A program made the translations under genes and the position numbers. Under the pieces are notes generated by a model, which did not search any database, was not told the origin of the DNA, and saw only the letters and a list, made by a program, of their open reading frames with translations. A DNA stretch of 64,000 nucleotides from Streptomyces sp. A2-16 (lineage in GTDB: Bacteria; Actinomycetota; Actinomycetes; Streptomycetales; Streptomycetaceae), in assembly GCF_018128905.1 (NCBI RefSeq), contig NZ_CP063808.1, forward strand, positions 8,432,001 to 8,496,000. The letters are read 5' to 3'. This document shows, piece by piece, positions 1 through 8,181 of the stretch; positions within the stretch are counted from its first letter, which is position 1, and every line of letters starts with the position of its first letter.

Positions 1-6
1 AGGAGG

Positions 7-420
7 TCAGGCACGGGCCGCCTCCCGCACCGAGTCGAGGAGGGTGGGGGCAGGGGTCCACAGGCCGCGGGCGCCGGGGCAGGGCACCGGTCGCGGCAGG
101 CGGTGAACGTCGGACAGGTGCCAGTGCCACTGTCCGCGGACGGACCACAGGGTGCACATGCCGTCGTCCGCGTGGCAGTCGTTGAGGCGGGCCCAGCCCA
201 GGACGGCGCCGATCGGTTGGGGGCGGTTGAGGAAGGGGCGGGCCATGACCGCGTACTTGGCGGCGGGGTCGATGGTGACGCCGGCGTGGATGAGGATCCA
301 GCCGCGGTAGTCGGTGGACCAGCGGCGGTTTTCGATCCGCTTGGTGCCGTACGCGATGGCGGAGGCCCAGGGCTGCCACAGAGTCAGTGCCCGCACTTCG
401 GGCCGCTCGAGTGTGGTCAT
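7..420 (-). CDS. ASCH-domain-like small protein
   Basis: A 137-residue protein whose N-terminal half reads LTLWQPWASAIAYGTKRIENR, then a WxxxxRGWILIHAG segment. This is the usual start of ASCH/PUA-like domains, which bind RNA or modified nucleotides. Its ATG overlaps the stop of the upstream gene by four bases (ATGA), so it is translationally coupled at the distal end of the leftward transfer operon. ASCH proteins are common passengers on Streptomyces mobile elements; a specific ligand cannot be read from the sequence. The stop codon is intact at 7-9. Confidence 0.75.
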   Translation of the reverse strand: MTTLERPEVRALTLWQPWASAIAYGTKRIENRRWSTDYRGWILIHAGVTIDPAAKYAVMARPFLNRPQPIGAVLGWARLNDCHADDGMCTLWSVRGQWHWHLSDVHRLPRPVPCPGARGLWTPAPTLLDSVREAARA

Positions 421-623
421 GCGGCCACCTCCACACCCGCGGCGGTGAGGCGGGGGCGCAGGGGCAGGGTGCCGGTGCCATGGCAGATGCCGCAGTCGAC
501 GTGGAGCAGGACGCGGGTGCCGTCGCGGTGACGGGCGCCAGAGGGAATAGCGACGGTGGCGAAGCCGTCGCAGTTCGGGCAGATTCGCGCCGGGGTGTGC
601 GAGGCCGGGATGTGGCCGGTCAT
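417..623 (-). CDS. small zinc-ribbon-like protein of the AICE operon
   Basis: A 68-residue product starting at MTGHIPASH; this start has an AAGGAA ribosome-binding site, whereas the longer upstream extension lacks one. It carries two CxxC-type pairs (CPNCDGF near residue 14 and CGICHGTG near residue 46), arranged like the zinc knuckles of DnaJ-type zinc fingers. It overlaps the ASCH gene by four bases. Family function is unknown; a structural zinc site is the only inference. Confidence 0.65.
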   Translation of the reverse strand: MTGHIPASHTPARICPNCDGFATVAIPSGARHRDGTRVLLHVDCGICHGTGTLPLRPRLTAAGVEVAA

Positions 624-712
624 GATGGAGGTTCCTTCCGGATCATTGGTTCGGAGTGGGACGGCGCCCGGAGCGGACGAAGTTTGGCGACAGAGGCCGC
701 TCCGGGGGCCGG

Positions 713-1033
713 TCAACGTCGGGTGTCCGTGCTGAGGATCGAGCGGACGACCAGGGCGCACACGGCGACCGAAGCACCCGTGACAGCAACGGCGAGCAGC
801 ATGGAGACCAGCACGGCACCGACCACGAGCACGACCGCGGTCCCCATTCCGGCGACAGCGACGACGGCGCCGGGGGTGAGCTGGACGGTGGGCCGCGAGG
901 GCGTCGGAGCCGGCGCCATCGGCGCGGGCGGCGGAGTCGGGGCGCCGGGGGTGATGCTGGTCGGCTGGATAACGGCGGGCGGGGTGCTCAGCCCGGACGG
1001 GGTCGGGTTGACCGGGACCTTCGGTCGGATCAT
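713..1033 (-). CDS. small membrane protein, SpdB-like
   Basis: A 106-residue protein with a proline/threonine-rich N-terminus (residues 1-50) followed by one or two hydrophobic segments (about 54-98, beginning GAVVAVAGMGTAVVLVVGA). The layout resembles the Spd plasmid-spread membrane proteins of Streptomyces conjugative elements, which act with the TraB/TraSA translocase in intramycelial spreading. It starts with AAGGAG six bases upstream of ATG, and that site overlaps the stop of the preceding 51-residue gene. Assignment rests on size, topology and context. Confidence 0.65.
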   Translation of the reverse strand: MIRPKVPVNPTPSGLSTPPAVIQPTSITPGAPTPPPAPMAPAPTPSRPTVQLTPGAVVAVAGMGTAVVLVVGAVLVSMLLAVAVTGASVAVCALVVRSILSTDTRR

Positions 1034-1045
1034 GGCGGGTTCTCC

Positions 1046-1201
1046 TTACTTGGTTGCGGTGTCGATGGCGGGAGCGAGGAAGCTGTCAGCGAGGAGATAG
1101 CCGCCGATCAGCAGGACCAGGACGAGCCACCAGGGCGGGCGGACGAGCTTGACGCCGACCAGGCCCAGGCAGGCGATGAAGAACCACAGCGGCACGGACA
1201 T
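1046..1201 (-). CDS. 51-residue membrane protein (Spd-like)
   Basis: A very short gene with a convincing AAGGGAG ribosome-binding site before ATG at 1201. The product begins MSVPLWFFIACLGLVGVKLV and has a second hydrophobic stretch (WWLVLVLLIGGYLLA), giving two transmembrane helices separated by a short RPP turn. It lies between two other transfer-type genes with minimal spacing, and its TAA stop sits in the ribosome-binding region of the next gene. Small two-helix proteins of this sort are regular members of the Streptomyces spread (spd) operons. The exact family is uncertain. Confidence 0.6.
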   Translation of the reverse strand: MSVPLWFFIACLGLVGVKLVRPPWWLVLVLLIGGYLLADSFLAPAIDTATK

Positions 1202-1222
1202 GAGCGGTCTCCCTTCAGCAGG

Positions 1223-1417
1223 TCAGCGGACGGGGCAGCGGTGGCCGCGGGCGGCGACCATGGCAGCCTCGTAGGAGTCGTAGGCGGACGACCATCCGCA
1301 GTCCTCGGCCTCGCAGGCGGCGACGTACTTCATCTCGCCGGTACGGCGGTCGGGTCCGCCGCCGATCGCGGTGGTACCGATGCGGTGCATCTCATTCCAG
1401 ATCTGATAGAGACCCAT
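1223..1417 (-). CDS. mobile-element transfer-type small protein
   Basis: A 64-residue protein with one CxxxxCGW motif (ACEAEDCGW near residue 34) and a terminal GHRCPVR, so the cysteines could form a zinc-binding or disulfide pair. Similar proteins of about 60 residues sit beside spdB genes in AICEs and are usually labelled mobile element transfer proteins without known activity. AAGGAG lies about nine bases before the ATG. Confidence 0.6.
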   Translation of the reverse strand: MGLYQIWNEMHRIGTTAIGGGPDRRTGEMKYVAACEAEDCGWSSAYDSYEAAMVAARGHRCPVR

Positions 1418-1439
1418 TAGGGGTCAACTCCTTTCGGGT

Positions 1440-2120
1440 TCAGGCGAGTTGGGCGGCGATGGCCTCCGCCATGGGGGCGGGTACGCCGAGGCGGGTGCGA
1501 AGGGTGTCGGTGTCGATCGGGGTGCCGGTGCGGGCCGTGTGGTCGGCGGCGATCTTGCGGGCGTGTTCGACTAGAGCGGCCGGAACCGGCACAGAGGAGA
1601 CAGGAGCTGGCGCTGACTTGGCGACGGGCAGGGCTGGAGGTTCCTCGGTCGCGGGCACCGCTGTCCGCGGCTCCGGGGTCGAGGCGGGGACGGCTTCGCG
1701 TTCCACATCGAGACCTGCCGGAGCAGCGACCGGGGTCGTTTCGGTTGTGTCTGCGGGGTGGTCGGGGGCGTGGGCGAGGAGCGTGCCGCCGAGGAAGGCG
1801 AGGGCGGGCCAGCCGGCGACGCCGAAGCGCAGCCAGGCGGGCGGGTGGGCGAGGTCGAGGAAGCCGGCCGTGGCGACGTTGGCGCCCAGCGAGGCGATCA
1901 GAGCGATCAGGAACCAGCACCAGGCCAGCCGGGACGGCCCATCGGCGCGAAGCCGGCGCCATGCGGCCACCAAGAGCAGGTCGACGCTGATCGGGTAGGC
2001 CCAGGCTTTCCAGCCGGTCTGTCCGGCAGCGGCGGCGAGGTCGTGCAGGTGGGCGAAGGACAGGGCGCCGGCGATCACGGCCTGTACGAGCACGGCGTCC
2101 GGGCGGATCGAGCGGGTCAT
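1440..2120 (-). CDS. DUF2637-type membrane protein (SpdB2-like)
   Basis: A 226-residue protein. Residues 10-110 contain about four hydrophobic helices, including AWAYPISVDLLLVAAWRR, the DUF2637/SpdB2 signature region of Streptomyces plasmid-spread proteins. Residues 110-175 are Pro/Ala-rich, and the C-terminus (about 180-226) is a small helical, winged-helix-like segment ending PAPMAEAIAAQLA. A strong AAGGAGGTG precedes the ATG. Spd2-type proteins are thought to help TraB-like translocases move DNA across septa within the mycelium. Function is from family and context. Confidence 0.75.
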   Translation of the reverse strand: MTRSIRPDAVLVQAVIAGALSFAHLHDLAAAAGQTGWKAWAYPISVDLLLVAAWRRLRADGPSRLAWCWFLIALIASLGANVATAGFLDLAHPPAWLRFGVAGWPALAFLGGTLLAHAPDHPADTTETTPVAAPAGLDVEREAVPASTPEPRTAVPATEEPPALPVAKSAPAPVSSVPVPAALVEHARKIAADHTARTGTPIDTDTLRTRLGVPAPMAEAIAAQLA

Positions 2121-2192
2121 GTCTTCACCTCCTTCAAGGGGTTGGGCGAGGGCGGGGCGGGGATCGAGTCCGGCCGCCCCGTCCTGGCGGGT

Positions 2193-2402
2193 TCAGTCGG
2201 TGGGGGCTTGGCCGGAGCCCCAGCACGTCACGCAGAGGGCGGCTTGCTGGTCGTCGGTGAGGCGCTTCTTACGGCCGCCGACCTGGACGGTTTCGGTGAT
2301 CTCGCCTTTGCCGTCGCAGTCCGGGCACTTGGCCGGCTCCGGCTTCGGGGCGGTGGCCTTACGGCGGGCGGTCGTCCTTTTCGCGGCGGTCACGGGGTCC
2401 AC
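2193..2402 (-). CDS. DnaJ-type zinc-finger small protein
   Basis: A 69-residue product with a lysine/arginine-rich N-terminus and a CPDCDGKGEI motif (CxxCxGxG) paired with CVTCWGSGQ near the C-terminus, i.e. a single DnaJ-type zinc finger. It overlaps the upstream 70-residue gene by 13 bases. Such proteins recur in AICE transfer operons; binding of nucleic acid or a partner protein is possible but unproven. Confidence 0.65.
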   Translation of the reverse strand: MDPVTAAKRTTARRKATAPKPEPAKCPDCDGKGEITETVQVGGRKKRLTDDQQAALCVTCWGSGQAPTD

Positions 2403-2602
2403 CCCTCGCCGGGGTAGTCGGGGCCCTCGTTGGGGTCGTAGCCGGGCGGCAGGAAGCCGGGTGGGGGTTCCGGCAGGGACGCGGCGAGCGAGGGGCCGAC
2501 GAGTTCCACGAACAGCAGGTCGGAGCCGTCGGCGTCGGCGTACAGGGCCAGGGAGCCGAGCATCCGCACGGTGCGGGCGAAGTCATCGCAGCGGGGGCAC
2601 AT
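2390..2602 (-). CDS. hypothetical AICE protein
   Basis: A 70-residue protein starting MCPRCDDFARTVRML, with one CxxC pair at the N-terminus and an acidic proline-rich tail. GGAGG is correctly placed before the ATG at 2602. It overlaps the next gene by 13 bases, which supports co-translation. No family is recognised. Confidence 0.55.
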   Translation of the reverse strand: MCPRCDDFARTVRMLGSLALYADADGSDLLFVELVGPSLAASLPEPPPGFLPPGYDPNEGPDYPGEGWTP

Positions 2603-2684
2603 GACAGGCTCTCCCTCCTTCAGGCATGGCTCGGGTAGGGATCTGGCGCGAGGGCGGTCGCGCCGGCCGTGGAGCGGGGAGAGT

Positions 2685-4028
2685 TCAGGCGGCTTCGGTT
2701 ACCGCGGGCGCCTCGACAGGCGCGAGGTCGAGCAGCGGGCGGAAGCGGGCCAACTCCGGGAGATCCGGGACCAGATGCGCGTACTTGTTGCAGGCCGCCA
2801 CGGCTTGCCGCATGGTCGTGTGCGGGGTACGGATGCGCACCCATTCACCGGTGGAGTAGCCGACCACGGCCATCCCGCGCCGTTCGTTGGGGATCTGAAT
2901 CGCGGCGAACACGGCGTGCGGGGAGATGTCGCCGAACGCCATCTTGGCGGTGGATTCATCGTTGACGCGGTGCACCATCCGCCCGGTGAGCTGGGCACGC
3001 AGCATGGTGATGCCGTCGCCGAGTTCGGAGCCGAAGCGCTGCCCGTAGATGTCGAGGAAGATGCCGGCCGCACGGCCGAGTTGGGCAAGGCGGACGAGAG
3101 CCTTGACGATGCGGTCGCGGCGCGGGTCGTTCTTCTTCGTGCTCAGCGCAAGTTCGGCGATCTCATCGATGGTGACCACGATCGGCACCGGACGCAGCTT
3201 CTCGGGCAGGTCCCAGATGTTCGCGGCGATGTCCGCATCCGGAGTGTCCGCGCTGATGCGCTGCGCGCGGCGGATGACGTCGTAAGTGACTTCCATCCGG
3301 GCGATCAGGGCTTCGAGGAGATCGGCGGCATCGTCGGGGTTGTCGACCAGAGCGGAGAACCGACGTGCGAGCGGGCCGAGTTCGACGCCCTTCTTACAGT
3401 CGATGCCGACCAGGGCGACCGGTTGCGGGGCGAGTTCCTTGATCAGGGTGCGTTGGGTGACGGACTTGCCAGTGCCGATCGCACCGACCGTGATCGAGTG
3501 GGGCACCTGTCGGTAGTCGCGGTAGTGCACGCTGCCGTCCTCGACCAGCGCAAGCGGGATCTTCAACAGATCACGCTCCGTCGTGGCCGGCATCTGCACC
3601 CGTTTGAGGACGTCGTAGCCGGTGAGCGCGATCTCGATGACACCCGGCTTGATCTCGCGGGAGGTGACCTGATGGACGCCGAAGGAGTGGCGCAGCCGAT
3701 CGGAGGCGGCGGCGAACTCGAACGCATCCTGTCCGGGCCACATCTTGATCCGAAGCCGCAGACCGGTCCGGGTCGGGCGGATCCACAGCAGCCGCGGCAC
3801 CCGCTGTTGCGGAACCGGCTTCTTCATCCACCGGGCCAGCGCCCGACGCATCCGCGAAGCGGGCACCGTCAGATGGCAGGCTTCCATGACCGACGCGTAC
3901 CGCCAGCGCACCCGCACCACGGCGAGGACGATGCCGAAGCTCAGCCAGTACCAGACCGGGCGGCGCCACTTCAGCAGCAGCGCCAGCGCGACCAGGACCG
4001 CTAACGCGATCAGCGGCAGCTTGGCCAC
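2685..4028 (-). CDS. FtsK/SpoIIIE-type DNA translocase, TraSA/TraB-like
   Basis: A 447-residue protein with two N-terminal membrane segments (about residues 3-19 and 26-40), a Walker A motif GAIGTGKS at 182-189 and a Walker B motif VVTIDE at 284-289, followed by an LAQLGRAAGIFLDIYGQR segment typical of FtsK/TraB motors. TraB-family proteins form hexamers that pump double-stranded plasmid DNA between Streptomyces hyphae, so this is the main conjugation protein of the element. The start is a GTG five bases past the stop of the upstream gene, suggesting coupling. Length and motif spacing are those of pSAM2 TraSA relatives. Confidence 0.9.
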   Translation of the reverse strand: MAKLPLIALAVLVALALLLKWRRPVWYWLSFGIVLAVVRVRWRYASVMEACHLTVPASRMRRALARWMKKPVPQQRVPRLLWIRPTRTGLRLRIKMWPGQDAFEFAAASDRLRHSFGVHQVTSREIKPGVIEIALTGYDVLKRVQMPATTERDLLKIPLALVEDGSVHYRDYRQVPHSITVGAIGTGKSVTQRTLIKELAPQPVALVGIDCKKGVELGPLARRFSALVDNPDDAADLLEALIARMEVTYDVIRRAQRISADTPDADIAANIWDLPEKLRPVPIVVTIDEIAELALSTKKNDPRRDRIVKALVRLAQLGRAAGIFLDIYGQRFGSELGDGITMLRAQLTGRMVHRVNDESTAKMAFGDISPHAVFAAIQIPNERRGMAVVGYSTGEWVRIRTPHTTMRQAVAACNKYAHLVPDLPELARFRPLLDLAPVEAPAVTEAA

Positions 4029-4033
4029 GGCGA

Positions 4034-4381
4034 TCAGCCCTTACCGTTGGAGCCGGCCGGTGTGAGCTGCTTCGCGGCGACCGCGATCGCGCGGTAGGAG
4101 ATGCCGTGCCCGAAGTCGTTCTCCCACGGGCGGGCCACCAGCCCCGGCAGCTCAACCGGCATGCCCGGCATGAGGTCGGTCTGGATGCCGTCCTCGGCGA
4201 CCACGATCGTCACGGCGTCGGGACGACCGTCCACGATCACGGCGACGTTGACGTTGTAGAGCACCTTGCCCGACGTCTTGTCGACGGCGATCTCACCGGT
4301 CTCGCGGTTCTTAACCTTCTTCTCCGGAACCTGGATCAGCATGACCGTCATCGCGGACGTGTCGACGGGGATCTGACGCAT
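4034..4381 (-). CDS. conserved AICE protein upstream of traSA
   Basis: A 115-residue protein chosen to start at MRQIPVDTSAM, where AGGAG sits about eight bases upstream; the 66-residue extension back to 4579 would run across the divergent promoter and into the neighbouring gene. The product is beta-rich (VMLIQVPEKKVKNRETGEI, then VLYNVNVAVIVDGRP). Proteins of this type regularly precede the translocase gene in AICEs but have no assigned activity. It is probably the first gene of the leftward transfer operon and is transcribed from the shared intergenic region at 4382-4541. Confidence 0.65.
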   Translation of the reverse strand: MRQIPVDTSAMTVMLIQVPEKKVKNRETGEIAVDKTSGKVLYNVNVAVIVDGRPDAVTIVVAEDGIQTDLMPGMPVELPGLVARPWENDFGHGISYRAIAVAAKQLTPAGSNGKG

Positions 4382-4476
4382 TGTCTGTTCTCCTGATCTT
4401 GCGGGGAGTTGAGCCCGACGGTTCGTCGGTGAAATCAGAAAACCGCGAAAGGTGGCGGACGCATCACGGTCCGTAT

Positions 4477-4526
4477 GGACGTTTGGGGACGTCTGAGCTA
4501 TCGTCAAAACGTCCCCGAGACGTCCC
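4477..4526. promoter_or_regulatory. inverted ACGTCCC operator pair in divergent promoter
   Basis: The 160-base divergent region contains ACGTCCCC followed by a second ACGTCC half-site on the minus strand (4477-4494) and the same doubled motif on the plus strand (4508-4526). It looks like two oppositely oriented binding sites for the element's own HTH regulator, positioned to control both the transfer operon and the regulator gene. This is an inference from sequence symmetry. Confidence 0.5.
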
Positions 4527-4541
4527 ACGGGAGGGTCCGTC

Positions 4542-5273
4542 ATGGCGAACGAGCGTCTACGCGCAGCGATTTCAGCCAAGGGTGAGACGATCCAGTCAGT
4601 CGCTCAGCACGTCGGAATCGACCCGAAGAGCGTGGAACGTTGGATCACGACGGATCGCACCCCGCACCGCGGCCATCGTTGGAAGGCCGCAAGCTACCTC
4701 GGAGTTGATGAGGTCTACCTCTGGCCCACAGTCCAGAAGCAGTCTGAGACAGCAAGTACTTCCGAGCTCATCACGTACTACCCCCACCGCGGAGCAGTCC
4801 CGACGGCTCTATGGGCATCGCTCATCGAGAAAGCGAAGGACCAGGTCGACATCCTCGTTTACGGAGGGACGTTCCTGTTCGACGGGTTCCCTGATCTCCC
4901 GTACGAGTTGGCCGACAAGGCGAAGGCGGGCGCCCAGGTGCGCGTCATGCTCGGCGACCCTGACTCCGAGATGGTGCGCCAGCGCGGCGAAGAGGAGGGC
5001 ATTGGCGACGATCTGGCAGCACGTGCCCGGATCACCCGCCGTTACCTCGAACCAGCAGCTAAAACGCCTGGAATCGAGATCAAGATGCACGACACGATCC
5101 TCTACAACTCGATCTACCGGTTCGACGACGACATCTTGGTGAACCCACACGTCCTCGGCGCACCCGCAGGGCAGAACCCAGTCCTGCACTTCCGCTACAT
5201 CCCGGGAGCCCGGACGTTCCGGCATTACATGCGCAGCTTCGACTACGCATGGGAGCGCGGCCGCCCCGCGTAG
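4542..5273 (+). CDS. XRE-type HTH regulator with C-terminal PLD-like (DUF5919) domain
   Basis: A 243-residue protein. Residues 3-60 are an XRE-like HTH (ISAKGETIQSVAQHVGIDPK). Residues 75-243 resemble the phospholipase-D-like nucleotidase fold found behind HTH domains in Streptomyces element regulators. No HxKxxxxD catalytic motif is visible, so the C-terminal domain is more likely a ligand sensor than an enzyme. GGAGGG precedes the ATG. It sits where pSAM2-type elements keep their activator/repressor genes, divergent from the transfer operon and followed by the Pif-like Nudix gene. Repression or activation of transfer is inferred. Confidence 0.8.
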   Translation: MANERLRAAISAKGETIQSVAQHVGIDPKSVERWITTDRTPHRGHRWKAASYLGVDEVYLWPTVQKQSETASTSELITYYPHRGAVPTALWASLIEKAKDQVDILVYGGTFLFDGFPDLPYELADKAKAGAQVRVMLGDPDSEMVRQRGEEEGIGDDLAARARITRRYLEPAAKTPGIEIKMHDTILYNSIYRFDDDILVNPHVLGAPAGQNPVLHFRYIPGARTFRHYMRSFDYAWERGRPA

Positions 5274-5376
5274 GTGAGCGCCGACACCTTCGAGGCCGGA
5301 GCTGCGGGCGCCAACGGAACCAGCGTCCAAGCCCCGGCAGGCTCGACCCGGCAACTGAACGTGCGACGCTGGAGAC

Positions 5377-5847
5377 ATGGCCCGAGTCGACTACTTCAAC
5401 GATCCGAACGCTCCGAAAGCAAACAGCATCGTGCCGTCCGTTACCGCCGTCGCGCTGAACGAGGCTGGGGAGGTCCTGCTGATCCACAAGACGGACAACA
5501 ACCTATGGGCACTGCCCGGTGGTGGGGTGGACGTCGGCGAGTCAGCACCCGATGCCGCTGTTCGGGAGACCAAAGAAGAGACCGGCTTCGACGTCGAGGT
5601 GACAGGCCTGATCGGCATCTACACCAACCCAGCCCATGTCATGGCCTACGACGACGGCGAGGTACGCCAGCAGTTCTCCATCTGCTTCCACGCGCGCATC
5701 ATCGGCGGCGAGCGACGCACCAGCAGCGAGAGCAAGGAAGTGGCATTCGTGCACCCGAGTCGACTCGACGACCTCAACATCCATCCGTCGATGCGGATGC
5801 GGATCGATCGAGGGTTGACCAAGCAGGCTGAGCCCTACATCGGTTGA
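5377..5847 (+). CDS. Nudix hydrolase, Pif-like
   Basis: A 156-residue protein with a complete Nudix box at residues 49-71 (G-x5-E-x7-RETKEE-x-GF), so the metal-binding glutamates are intact. On pSAM2 the immunity factor Pif, which blocks redundant transfer into cells already carrying the element, is a Nudix protein encoded in the equivalent position; that makes entry exclusion the leading hypothesis. A housekeeping nucleotide-diphosphate hydrolase role cannot be excluded. Its 3' end overlaps the convergent HD-domain gene by 13 bases. Confidence 0.85.
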   Translation: MARVDYFNDPNAPKANSIVPSVTAVALNEAGEVLLIHKTDNNLWALPGGGVDVGESAPDAAVRETKEETGFDVEVTGLIGIYTNPAHVMAYDDGEVRQQFSICFHARIIGGERRTSSESKEVAFVHPSRLDDLNIHPSMRMRIDRGLTKQAEPYIG

Positions 5848-6395
5848 TCGCTAAGGCGAGCGCGTGTGCGTGCAACAGCACCTTCGAGGTACGGACGCGC
5901 CTTACTGATCGCGTTGTGCACCTCGCTACCGAGCTCGTACCGTTCCAAGATTTCGTCGATCCGTCGGTCGAAGTCGAAGGTCTGACCAGCCGGCCCGGTC
6001 GTCATGTCCGCATAGATCAACGCGTCAAGGACGGCGGAGTCTTCGCGCTCGTATGCCGCCAACTCGGCTGTCAGGTCGCGTTGTTCGGCCTCATATACAG
6101 CGCCGGAGTGGTGGGCGACCAGGCGAACGAGCCGGGACGGCGCTCCAAGCGTCTCCAGGTACCGCGCACCATCGAGGGGGTGAAAGCCCGTATCTCTCAG
6201 CTGCGGGGCGTAGCCAATGTCATGCAGCCAAGCAGCAGCGACGAGCAAATCACGTTCCTCTTCGGACACTGCCCCCGAAACCTCGCCAGCGCGCGCCGCC
6301 ACCGCCTGAGTGTGCAGCCAACGGTTCCCGAGCGGGGGCAAGAGCGATTCGGCCAGCTCGGCCGCACCTTGGGGCGTGTCCAGTCCTGAGGGCAT
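5835..6395 (-). CDS. HD-domain phosphohydrolase
   Basis: A 186-residue protein (start taken at MPSGLDTPQG; ATG 6425 is an alternative and neither has a strong ribosome-binding site). It carries the HD signature: a histidine at about residue 28 (RWLHTQ), the HD pair in WLHDIGYAP at about 58-59, and a downstream HH (VAHHSG). HD proteins hydrolyse phosphate esters of nucleotides. Next to a Nudix gene on a mobile element, it may join nucleotide metabolism or defence, but this is contextual. It is convergent with the Nudix gene. Confidence 0.75.
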   Translation of the reverse strand: MPSGLDTPQGAAELAESLLPPLGNRWLHTQAVAARAGEVSGAVSEEERDLLVAAAWLHDIGYAPQLRDTGFHPLDGARYLETLGAPSRLVRLVAHHSGAVYEAEQRDLTAELAAYEREDSAVLDALIYADMTTGPAGQTFDFDRRIDEILERYELGSEVHNAISKARPYLEGAVARTRARLSDQPM

Positions 6396-7232
6396 AGATC
6401 GCACGGTAGCCGACTCGGCAGACATCCGGACAGCCCGGCACCAGCCGCTCCGGATCATGCGCGGTAGAACTTTCCCTACTTCATCAAGGCTCGCTTCGCT
6501 CGCTCGTCAGCCGGCGGCGCTTGTCAATCATCGCCAACCCGACCTCCGCACACTCCGCCCTGGCGCATCAACGGCCGCTTGCGGCTCGCATGTCACCGCC
6601 ACCACGATCCGGCCTCAGGAGGAGAATTCCAACCGCGGCTAGACCTCAACGCCCCGCTTCCGGGGCCACGCCGCACCTCTTTCCACCCGGTTGCCTAACA
6701 CCGTTAGATCGGACCAACCGAGGGCCGCGTCAAGCGCGGCGGCGACGGTCGGTCGCCGCCGCGCCGCCTCCATGTCTTCGCCACCGGCGCACGTCGCCGC
6801 CCGCCCGTCGCCGCACGCAGCGGCCACATTCCAACACGGGCACAGGCGCGAACGTTGATCCCCAATGGTGCAGGTCAAAGACGCTTTGTGTTTACCGAAT
6901 GAGGCCGGATCGTGGTGGCGGTGACATGCGGGCCGACGCTGCCAGATGCACGGGCGTTCATACGGCCCACTGCGCGCCAGGCCGCCGGCCGGAGGGCGGG
7001 CGCGGCCATAAGAGGGGAGAACCCGCTGTGGCTGGGGCGGTCGGCTCCACGACTTTAGCCAGCCACTTTGGCGCGAGCCTCGAAGATCATGGCCCCAACG
7101 TCGTGCTTTAACGGGCAGGTCCACAGACTGCCCGACGCGCCGGAAGCTTACGGGGCCATGATCACTCGCGCCAAAGCAGCTCCCGGCCAAAGTCGCTACG
7201 CCGACCTGGTGGCCATCAGACGGCCGATTCGA
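6396..7232. other. non-coding or decayed stretch in AICE cargo
   Basis: About 840 bases without a credible gene. Open frames here have poor codon use, no ribosome-binding sites and no recognisable domains. The stretch includes GC-rich inverted segments near 6740-6775 and then shifts to more mixed composition near 7100-7230. It separates the regulatory/Nudix/HD block from the nuclease module and may be a junction of independent insertions. Confidence 0.5.
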
Positions 7233-8075
7233 TTACTCTCCAGACTCCCCAAGCCACGGTTCTTCTCCAATTACTCGACGGAGAGTTTCCGCGGTCTTCA
7301 ATATGTCCTGACACAATTCAGGTAGCGCCTCTTCTGAATATACGCGCAAAATCGAGTGCGGCAGACTTGACCCAGACACCCTATTGCGCCACACAATAGT
7401 CCCTGAAGTGACTCTTGTCAGGTCTGGACTCCCGGAGGAATCGAGCACGCATTTGTACATGGGCGAGTCCACGACAATAATCGGAACCGCAATCTGGAGC
7501 GCCAAGTTTCCTGGCGCGCTGTATTTGTTCGCCACACCGAATGCCGCTTTGGAAACGCTTGTCATTGCCGAGTACGCCACGTCTTCTCGACTCTTTCCGA
7601 GACTGCTTCTAACTGCAGAATATGAAGGATTCCCCTCTACCTCAAATAGAGGCAGTTCCCCTCGCATCGCTGGATTCTGGCTAAGTTGCCGCGCAAGACG
7701 AAGCCAGTACGAAGTCGCATTATTCAGAGTAAACCTTTGAGCGATCTTCGCTGCGGGCGCCAGTTGCAGTCCCCCGCCAAACAGGATCCAGGGCTTTCCT
7801 GGAGAGCTCTTACACTCCACAATTGGGCAAAGGTACGTCGAAATCTGACGGGATCCACTTTCGGGGGAGAGTAGGCGAATTCTCCCCGCAAGGTCTATTT
7901 CGCGCTGATTTCCCGATTCTCTGTCAAAGTAGTAATCAGATGGCACCGCAGGAATGCCGTGCCTCTTGAATACGCTAGCCACCCGCATTTCAAGAGGGTA
8001 GCCCTGCTCCGAAAGCCAGGTCTTGATTTTAGCGGCGAGTGGATCCTCCTCGCGCACTTCCTTTGGAATCTCCAC
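7233..8075 (-). CDS. putative PD-(D/E)XK-fold nuclease of a defence-like pair
   Basis: A 280-residue protein of unknown family. Its N-terminal third has a restriction-endonuclease-like pattern: E29 in a helix (LEMRVASVF), D61 in REIDLAG, and E87-x-K89 in CPIVECKSS on the next strand. This is the E...D...ExK layout of PD-(D/E)XK nucleases. The rest (about 100-280) has no motif I can name. It lies 106 bases downstream of the DUF262-HNH gene on the same strand, so the two are likely co-transcribed. Codon use is much less G/C-biased than in the flanks, indicating recent acquisition. Nuclease activity is inferred from a pattern only. Confidence 0.6.
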   Translation of the reverse strand: MEIPKEVREEDPLAAKIKTWLSEQGYPLEMRVASVFKRHGIPAVPSDYYFDRESGNQREIDLAGRIRLLSPESGSRQISTYLCPIVECKSSPGKPWILFGGGLQLAPAAKIAQRFTLNNATSYWLRLARQLSQNPAMRGELPLFEVEGNPSYSAVRSSLGKSREDVAYSAMTSVSKAAFGVANKYSAPGNLALQIAVPIIVVDSPMYKCVLDSSGSPDLTRVTSGTIVWRNRVSGSSLPHSILRVYSEEALPELCQDILKTAETLRRVIGEEPWLGESGE

Positions 8076-8181
8076 GACCCCTCAAATTCAAATAAGCCGA
8101 GCATGCTGCACATGTGAACGAAAAGTGAAGCCGAGAGCGAGTGACTCGCAGTTTCGCCGGTGCGCCTGTCAGCCCGGCTTC

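Noticed and set aside
6521..7190. Possible coding frames on both strands between the HD gene and nuclease module
   Set aside because: No ribosome-binding sites or domains, Arg/Pro-rich chance composition.
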